Shown here: positions 23,903 to 28,253 of the stretch, in pieces | Position numbering within the stretch: position 1 is the stretch's first letter | How the letters are laid out: every line of letters starts with the position of its first letter | NCBI GenBank assembly: GCA_038212305.1 | Contig: JBBQUP010000040.1 | Location: 1 to 28,253, forward strand | Source of the DNA: JBBQUP01 sp038212305 | GTDB taxonomy: Bacteria > Bacteroidota > Bacteroidia > Bacteroidales > Marinilabiliaceae | Direction: 5' to 3' | Length of the DNA stretch: 28,253 nucleotides | Position numbers and translations under genes: made by a program | The notes under the pieces: model-generated | Told to the model about the DNA's origin: nothing | The model's database searches: none | What the model saw: only the letters and a program-made list of their open reading frames with translations

Positions 23903-24760
23903 TTAAAGAATCATTTTTTCGATTGGAATAATTAAAATGCCTTCGGCACCATTGGCCTTGAGTTGTCCAATTATTTCCCAGAATTTTCCTTCTTGAATTA
24001 CAGAGTGAATCGAACTCCATTCGCCATTCGCCAAAGGCAAAACGGTTGGACTTTTCATTCCTGGAAGTATTTTAACAATGTCGGCAACCTTATTGTTTGG
24101 CGCATTAAGTAAAATGTATTTGTTCGAATTAGCTGCTTTTACTGCATTGATGCGAAAAATTAGCTGATCTAGTAAAGCCTGTTTTTCAGGAGATAAATTT
24201 GGAGTGGCTACCAAAACGGCTTCGGATTGCATAACTACTTCAACTTCTTTGAGTTGATTAGCAACTAATGTAGAACCGGAGCTAACTATATCAAATATGG
24301 CATCGGCTAAACCAATTCCTGGAGCAATCTCTACCGATCCAGCAATTTCATGAATATCGCCTTGAATACCTTTTTCTTTGAAATATTTTTTGATGATACC
24401 GGGGTAAGAAGTGGCTACTTTTTTGCCATTAAAAAACGAAATTCCTGGATAATCAAAACCCTTTGGAATAGCGAGTGATAAGCGACATTTGCTAAATCCA
24501 AGCGGTTTAGCTACGGTTAATTCAAACCCTTTTTCAAATAATTCGTTTTCGCCTACAATACCTAAGTCGGCTACTTTATCGGCCACTGTTTGCGGTATAT
24601 CGTCGTCTCGTAAAAACAGTACTTCTATTGGGAAATTGGGCGATGAAGCTACCAATTTTCCACTTCCAATGTTAAATTTGATACCGGCTTCTTTCAGCAA
24701 AGCCATTGAATCATCGTGTAAGCGACCTTTTTTTTGCAGAGCAATTCTTAATGTTGTCAT
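23903..24760 (-). CDS. hisG: ATP phosphoribosyltransferase HisG, long form
   Basis: The committed step of histidine synthesis: ATP plus PRPP give phosphoribosyl-ATP. At 285 residues it is the long, hexameric form with a C-terminal ACT-like regulatory domain (about 210-285) that binds histidine for feedback inhibition, so no HisZ is expected. Motifs: MTTLRIALQKKGRL start, FLRDDDIPQTVADKVADLGIVG, and the PRPP loop in FDIVSSGSTLVANQLKEVEV. It is the first structural gene of the operon. Its ATG lies 25 bases after the attenuator's U-tract (about 33 bases from the stem), so expression should depend on antitermination in the leader. Confidence 0.97.
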   Translation of the reverse strand: MTTLRIALQKKGRLHDDSMALLKEAGIKFNIGSGKLVASSPNFPIEVLFLRDDDIPQTVADKVADLGIVGENELFEKGFELTVAKPLGFSKCRLSLAIPKGFDYPGISFFNGKKVATSYPGIIKKYFKEKGIQGDIHEIAGSVEIAPGIGLADAIFDIVSSGSTLVANQLKEVEVVMQSEAVLVATPNLSPEKQALLDQLIFRINAVKAANSNKYILLNAPNNKVADIVKILPGMKSPTVLPLANGEWSSIHSVIQEGKFWEIIGQLKANGAEGILIIPIEKMIL

Positions 24761-24785
24761 TGTATGTTTATTTTTGTTATTGTCG

Positions 24786-24819
24786 AAATAAAAAAGGCTT
24801 ACCTTACCGGTAAGCCTTT
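24786..24819 (-). terminator. Intrinsic terminator (attenuator) of the his leader
   Basis: On the minus strand AAAGGCTTACC (24809-24819) pairs perfectly with GGTAAGCCTTT (24793-24803) across the five-base loop GGTAA. The 3' arm runs into a tract of six T. It lies between the leader peptide hisL and hisG. Its 5' arm can pair instead with GGTAGGC at the hisL stop codon (24854-24860), which would prevent terminator formation. Confidence 0.92.
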
Positions 24820-24874
24820 GAAAATATCTTTTACATCAGACACAATCATTCCTGCCTACCTTGGTTTGGGTAAG
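24797..24874 (-). promoter_or_regulatory. Histidine attenuator with four mutually exclusive pairing segments
   Basis: Minus-strand segments in order: 1 = CTTACC (24869-24874, inside the leader codons just after the His run); 2 = GGTAGGC (24854-24860, containing the leader TAG); 3 = GCTTACC (24809-24815); 4 = GGTAAGC (24797-24803). 1:2 forms six pairs with one G-U, 2:3 forms seven pairs with one G-U, and 3:4 is the terminator. A ribosome stalled on His codons would cover segment 1 and allow 2:3 (transcription continues). A ribosome reaching the stop would cover segment 2 and allow 3:4 (termination). The logic is the classical enterobacterial his/trp mechanism; its operation here is inferred from pairing. 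Confidence 0.88.
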
Positions 24875-24909
24875 AAAAGATGATGATGGTGATGAATGTT
24901 ACAAATCAT
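24856..24909 (-). CDS. hisL: his operon leader peptide HisL, five consecutive His codons
   Basis: The 54-base ORF encodes MICNIHHHHHLFLPKPR and stop TAG. The five His codons are contiguous (CAT CAC CAT CAT CAT, minus strand, 24880-24894). The start lies about 20 bases after the -7 box, and the ORF is followed by a terminator in front of hisG. Such a run of His codons in this position is the hallmark of a his attenuation leader, whose translation measures charged tRNA-His. The peptide itself is not expected to have a function. It is too short for standard gene callers. Confidence 0.92.
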   Translation of the reverse strand: MICNIHHHHHLFLPKPR

Positions 24910-24928
24910 ATGCTGTTTTAATTTGTGA

Positions 24929-24959
24929 CAAAAATAACCCCAATCCGCTAAAATTCAAA
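24929..24959 (-). promoter_or_regulatory. his operon promoter (TTTG-N19-TATTTTTG)
   Basis: On the minus strand TTTG (24956-24959) and TATTTTTG (24929-24936) are separated by 19 bases, matching the Bacteroidota -33/-7 consensus at both boxes. It would start transcription near 24922, about 13 bases before the hisL ATG. Confidence 0.75.
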
Positions 24960-25225
24960 TTTTTCGGCCTCTTTTTTTAATAATCTTTTTTAGCTTGTGA
25001 GTTGTAATTACTTTTCAACTCAGTAATTGGTTAGCTAACGTGTTGATATTGTATGTGTTTAAGTGTTTTGATCTATTTGTGTGATATATGTCACTTTATT
25101 CAATATCAAGGCGCTATTTTAAACTTATTAATGATTTTATAAATTAAGGAGTATTTGCTTTTCTCTGAGTTGTTTGGCGCAATATTAAATTTCTGGTTAA
25201 TCAATTATTTGTGTGAGAATATGGA

Positions 25226-25254
25226 TTTGATTAGCTCAAATTGTTTTACTTTTG
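25226..25254 (+). promoter_or_regulatory. pssA promoter (TTTG-N17-TACTTTTG)
   Basis: TTTG at 25226-25229 and TACTTTTG at 25247-25254 with a 17-base spacer match the Bacteroidota promoter form. They lie 56 bases before the pssA ATG. Confidence 0.7.
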
Positions 25255-25309
25255 CACAGTTGGTAAACAGCGGTATTCCAAATAACTGCACAATATTAAT
25301 AATTGAAAA

Positions 25310-26047
25310 ATGACAAAGCAAATACCTAATTTTTTAACTGCCTTGAATTTATTATGTGGCACTTTTGCTATATTTTTTGCTATCCATGGACGCATTGAAC
25401 TTGCTGCTTATTTTATTTTTGCTGGTGCTATATTCGACTTTTCCGATGGTTTTGCAGCGCGAGCACTCAATGCTTACAGTGAAATTGGGAAACAATTAGA
25501 CTCATTAGCTGATTTAATAAGCTTTGGATTAGCTCCAGCAGCCATTTATTCAACTATGCTTTTTCGCATGAAATATTCAGATGTGTCACCCTCTTTTTTT
25601 GAGATGAGTTGGGTAAATCAAAGTATCGTTCTTTTCCCATTTGTATTGGCTGTTTTTGCTGCTTTTCGATTGGCGAAATTTAATTTAGATACTCGTCAAA
25701 CTGAAAATTTCCTTGGCTTAACAACTACTGCCACTGGAATTTTCACAGCCTCGTTTGCGTTATTGTTGCTTAAAGGCACGCCTTGGTTAATGATGATTTT
25801 ATCTCCATCATTAATAATTATGATGATAGCTGTATTTTGTGTTTTATTGGTTAGCGAAGTGCCTATGTTTTCGCTAAAATTTAAAAACTTCAGCTGGAGC
25901 GAAAATCAAAATCGCTTTCTATTAGTTATTGCAGGAATTTTTTTAATTATCTGGCAAGGTTTAGGAGGAATATCATTGCTTATTTTGCTTTATATTTTGT
26001 ATTCAGTTATTTCACTATTTGTGTGTCGAAAGACAATCAACGAATAA
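25310..26047 (+). CDS. pssA: CDP-diacylglycerol-serine O-phosphatidyltransferase (phosphatidylserine synthase)
   Basis: An integral-membrane CDP-alcohol phosphatidyltransferase that makes phosphatidylserine, the precursor of phosphatidylethanolamine. The catalytic motif D-x2-D-G-x2-A-R-x8-G-x3-D-x3-D is complete: D43, D46, G47, A50, R51, G60, D64, D68. The start MTKQIPNFLTALNLLCGTFAI is typical of the Bacillus-type (type II) PssA. About seven to eight hydrophobic helices fill 245 residues. The choice of serine over glycerol or inositol as acceptor rests on the overall similarity, especially FDFSDGFAAR and LADLISFGLAPA. There is no decarboxylase gene adjacent. A bidirectional terminator follows. 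Confidence 0.9.
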   Translation: MTKQIPNFLTALNLLCGTFAIFFAIHGRIELAAYFIFAGAIFDFSDGFAARALNAYSEIGKQLDSLADLISFGLAPAAIYSTMLFRMKYSDVSPSFFEMSWVNQSIVLFPFVLAVFAAFRLAKFNLDTRQTENFLGLTTTATGIFTASFALLLLKGTPWLMMILSPSLIIMMIAVFCVLLVSEVPMFSLKFKNFSWSENQNRFLLVIAGIFLIIWQGLGGISLLILLYILYSVISLFVCRKTINE

Positions 26048-26067
26048 GTATTGATCATATAGTATTA

Positions 26068-26100
26068 AAAAAGGGTGCTTTTTTTTGAAGCACCCTTTTT
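26068..26100. terminator. Bidirectional intrinsic terminator between pssA and the EF-G-like gene
   Basis: A perfect 13-bp inverted repeat AAAAAGGGTGCTT / AAGCACCCTTTTT with loop TTTTTTG, A-rich on one side and T-rich on the other. It lies between two convergent stop codons. Confidence 0.92.
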
Positions 26101-26116
26101 ATGATAGTCATTGCAA

Positions 26117-28253
26117 TTATTTTTCTTCGTATTCAGCAGAATAGGTCGTAAGAAGTTGCTCCTGAACCTCTGGTGGAACTTTATCGTATCGAGCGAATTT
26201 CATCGAATAAGAGGCTCGGCCGCCTGACATGGAGCTTAAAGAAGTGCTGTATTTGTTCATCTCTTTCAAGGGAACTTTGGTTTTAAGGACTTCAAACCCT
26301 TTTTCGCTGCTCATACCTTCAATAATGGCTCGTCGACCTTGCAAATCACTCATAATATCACCTAGGCGATCGCTAGGAACTTTTACTTCCACATCGTAAA
26401 CAGGTTCAAGTATTTTTGGACTTGCTTCGCGGAATGCTTGACTAAAGGCATGTCGCCCAGCTAGCCTAAAGGATATTTCATTTGAATCAACGGGATGCAT
26501 TTTGCCATCGTAAATAAGCACACGAATGTCGCGAGCATAAGAACCAGTTAACGGACCTTCTTCCATTTTTTCCATGATGCCTTTCATGATGGCAGGTAAA
26601 AAGCGTGTATCAATGGCACCACCAACTATGCAATTGCAAAAAACCAGTTTGCCACCCCAGCTTAAATCAATCTCTTCTTGTAATCGGATGTTGATTTTAT
26701 ATTCCTGACCATTAAATTTATAAACCTGTGAGGTAGGCATTCCCTCGTAGTAAGGCTCTATTATCATATGAACTTCTCCAAATTGACCCGATCCTCCCGA
26801 TTGTTTTTTATGACGATAATCGGCTCGTGCCATTTTAGTAATGGTCTCACGATAAGGAATTTTAGGTGTGAAAAATTCAATTTGCAGCTTGTCGTTATGT
26901 TCTATGTTCCATTTCAAGGTACTTAAATGAAATTCACCCTGTCCATGCACCAATAATTGTTTTAGTTCTTTTGAGTATTCAATTATTATGGTTGGATCTT
27001 CTTCGTGAATGCGCTGAAGTGCTTCATTCATTTTTTCTTCATCGCTTTCATTTGCTGGTTTTATGGCAGTTCGAAATTTTGGGTTTGGATAGCGTATTGC
27101 ATCAAATACATAATCGCAACCTTTTACATTTAAAGTGTGATTCGTATGTGATTCTTTGAGTTTAACGGTGGCTCCTATATCACCAGCTACCAGCTCAGTC
27201 ACTTTATGACGGTTATTTCCTGCCACACAATATAACTGCGAAATACGTTCTTTTGCATCGCGGTTCATATTAATCATATCCATGCCTTCGACTAGCTTTC
27301 CCGACATGACTTTAAAAAATGAAACTTCACCTAAGTGAGGTTCAATGGACGATTTAAAAATAAATATCGATGTTGGCCCTTTAGGATCGCACTTAACAAC
27401 AATACCGTCTTTAGTTACGGGTTGTACCATTTCATCCACAAATGGAACTACATTCCCTAGGAATTCCATTAAGCGACGAACACCCATGTCTTTTTTAGCT
27501 GAAACACAAAAAACAGGAAATAAATCGCGGGATATCAGTCCTTTATGAATGCCTTCGCGCATTTGTTCCTCGTTTAAAGTTCCTTCATTGAAAAACAGTT
27601 CCATCAAGTTTTCGTCGTTCTCTGCTGCGGCTTCCACTAATATGTTATGTAATTCTTCGGCTTTAGCCTTTTCGTTAGCAGGAATATCAGTTATTGCAGG
27701 AACACCTCCATCGGCTTTCCATTTGTACATTTTCATTTTTAGTACATCTACCATTGCATCATATCCTAATCCGCAATTTATTGGGTATTGCACTATAACT
27801 ACTTTTTTCCCGAAAGCTTCGCAAGCTTGCTCAAAAGTTTGCTCAAAGTTTGATTTTTCGTGATCTAAAAAGTTGGCTGCAAAAATTACAGGTTTGTGGT
27901 AATTACTCGAGTATCTAAAAATATTCTCAGTGCCAACTTCAACACCTTGAGTGGTGTTTAATAATATCAAAGCTGTGTCGGTAATGTTAAGCGATGTGAT
28001 AGCGCCGCCGATAAAATCATCGGATCCAGGACAATCGATAAAATTTATTTTTTTGTCCTGCCATTCGGTAAAAAGTACCGATGAATAAACCGAATATCCA
28101 TAATCATGTTCAACATGATGATAATCTGATACGGTGTTTTTACTCTCTATTTCTCCGCGGCGACTGATTACCCCACCCTCGAGCAGCATCGCTTCCGCAA
28201 GGGTGGTTTTACCAGAGCCGCTACTACCAAGTAAGGAAATGTTCTTTATTTGG
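26117..28253 (-). CDS. EF-G-like translation factor (FusA2-type) with degenerate GTPase motifs, 5' end outside the window
   Basis: 711 residues are visible. The frame stays open from the ATG at 28189 back to the window edge and includes the P-loop GSSGSGKTTLAEAM, so the true start lies beyond 28253, probably fewer than ten codons away. All five EF-G domains appear present, ending in the domain IV/V sequence RRAIIEGMSSEKGFEVLKTKVP and FARYDKVPPEVQEQL. The G domain is unusual. G3 reads DCPGSDDF, with Ser where EF-G has the catalytic His of DTPGH. G2 reads DYGYSV in place of ERGITI. G4 reads NFLD in place of NKxD. Bacteroides thetaiotaomicron has an EF-G2 paralogue reported to work without GTP hydrolysis; this protein is probably of that kind (inference). 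Confidence 0.9.
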   Translation of the reverse strand, partial: QIKNISLLGSSGSGKTTLAEAMLLEGGVISRRGEIESKNTVSDYHHVEHDYGYSVYSSVLFTEWQDKKINFIDCPGSDDFIGGAITSLNITDTALILLNTTQGVEVGTENIFRYSSNYHKPVIFAANFLDHEKSNFEQTFEQACEAFGKKVVIVQYPINCGLGYDAMVDVLKMKMYKWKADGGVPAITDIPANEKAKAEELHNILVEAAAENDENLMELFFNEGTLNEEQMREGIHKGLISRDLFPVFCVSAKKDMGVRRLMEFLGNVVPFVDEMVQPVTKDGIVVKCDPKGPTSIFIFKSSIEPHLGEVSFFKVMSGKLVEGMDMINMNRDAKERISQLYCVAGNNRHKVTELVAGDIGATVKLKESHTNHTLNVKGCDYVFDAIRYPNPKFRTAIKPANESDEEKMNEALQRIHEEDPTIIIEYSKELKQLLVHGQGEFHLSTLKWNIEHNDKLQIEFFTPKIPYRETITKMARADYRHKKQSGGSGQFGEVHMIIEPYYEGMPTSQVYKFNGQEYKINIRLQEEIDLSWGGKLVFCNCIVGGAIDTRFLPAIMKGIMEKMEEGPLTGSYARDIRVLIYDGKMHPVDSNEISFRLAGRHAFSQAFREASPKILEPVYDVEVKVPSDRLGDIMSDLQGRRAIIEGMSSEKGFEVLKTKVPLKEMNKYSTSLSSMSGGRASYSMKFARYDKVPPEVQEQLLTTYSAEYEEK

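Larger units (their letters stand above)
24910..25309. other. 400-base divergent regulatory region between the his operon and pssA
   Basis: It holds the his promoter at the left, the pssA promoter at the right, and an inverted repeat TGAGTTG (24998-25004) / CAACTCA (25016-25022) between them. A TGTGA-N6-TCACT sequence (25080-25095) resembles a CRP/FNR-type site but could be chance. No gene is seen. Confidence 0.6.

Noticed and set aside
25080..25095. TGTGA-N6-TCACT, resembling a CRP/FNR site.
   Set aside because: About one match of this quality is expected by chance in a window of this size, and it lies more than 100 bases from either promoter.

Overview
The window is a chromosomal segment of an AT-rich member of the Bacteroidota, most likely class Bacteroidia (order not resolvable from sequence alone). 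The evidence is the type IX secretion parts (a type B C-terminal sorting domain next to a PorP/SprF-family protein), promoters of the Bacteroidota form TTTG-N17..19-TAnnTTTG, a bifunctional HisB, a GTPase-degenerate EF-G paralogue, and A-rich start regions without Shine-Dalgarno sequences.

Layout. 1-349: window edge, with the 5' end of a leftward ORF that may be an insertion-sequence protein. 350-2292 (minus): two tandem, overlapping membrane proteins of the lysylphosphatidylglycerol synthase TM-region/UPF0104 type. 2433-4612 (plus): rsmA and mgtE, ending in a perfect bidirectional terminator shared with a convergent lipoprotein gene (4695-5588, minus). 5854-9594 (plus): full-length cobalamin-dependent metH. 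9977-18785 (plus): a five-gene cell-surface locus holding a type B T9SS substrate, a PorP/SprF protein, a PD40/PKD protein, an unrecognised secreted protein, and a large periplasmic-propeller transmembrane protein with a PP2C-type SpoIIE phosphatase output. 18786-19243: no gene, but a roughly 360-bp non-coding element with perfect 21-bp terminal inverted repeats and REP-like GC hairpins. 19244-24909 (minus): histidine operon hisL-hisG-hisD-hisC-(periplasmic esterase)-hisB. 25310-26047 (plus): pssA-type phosphatidylserine synthase. 26117-28253 (minus): an EF-G-like factor whose 5' end runs off the window.

The clearest regulatory discovery is in front of hisG. An unannotated 17-residue leader peptide carries five consecutive His codons and sits just downstream of a well-formed Bacteroidota promoter. 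It is followed by four mutually exclusive pairing segments ending in an intrinsic terminator: a complete ribosome-mediated histidine attenuator.

The best candidate for an undescribed system is the 9977-18785 locus. It pairs a T9SS cargo with a likely dedicated outer-membrane partner and a transmembrane phosphatase whose sensor is periplasmic. Its upstream region carries four copies of one 7-mer that can form alternative hairpins. The EF-G-like protein lacks the catalytic His of the G3 motif and other G-motif residues, as expected for the GTPase-deficient EF-G paralogues of Bacteroides.
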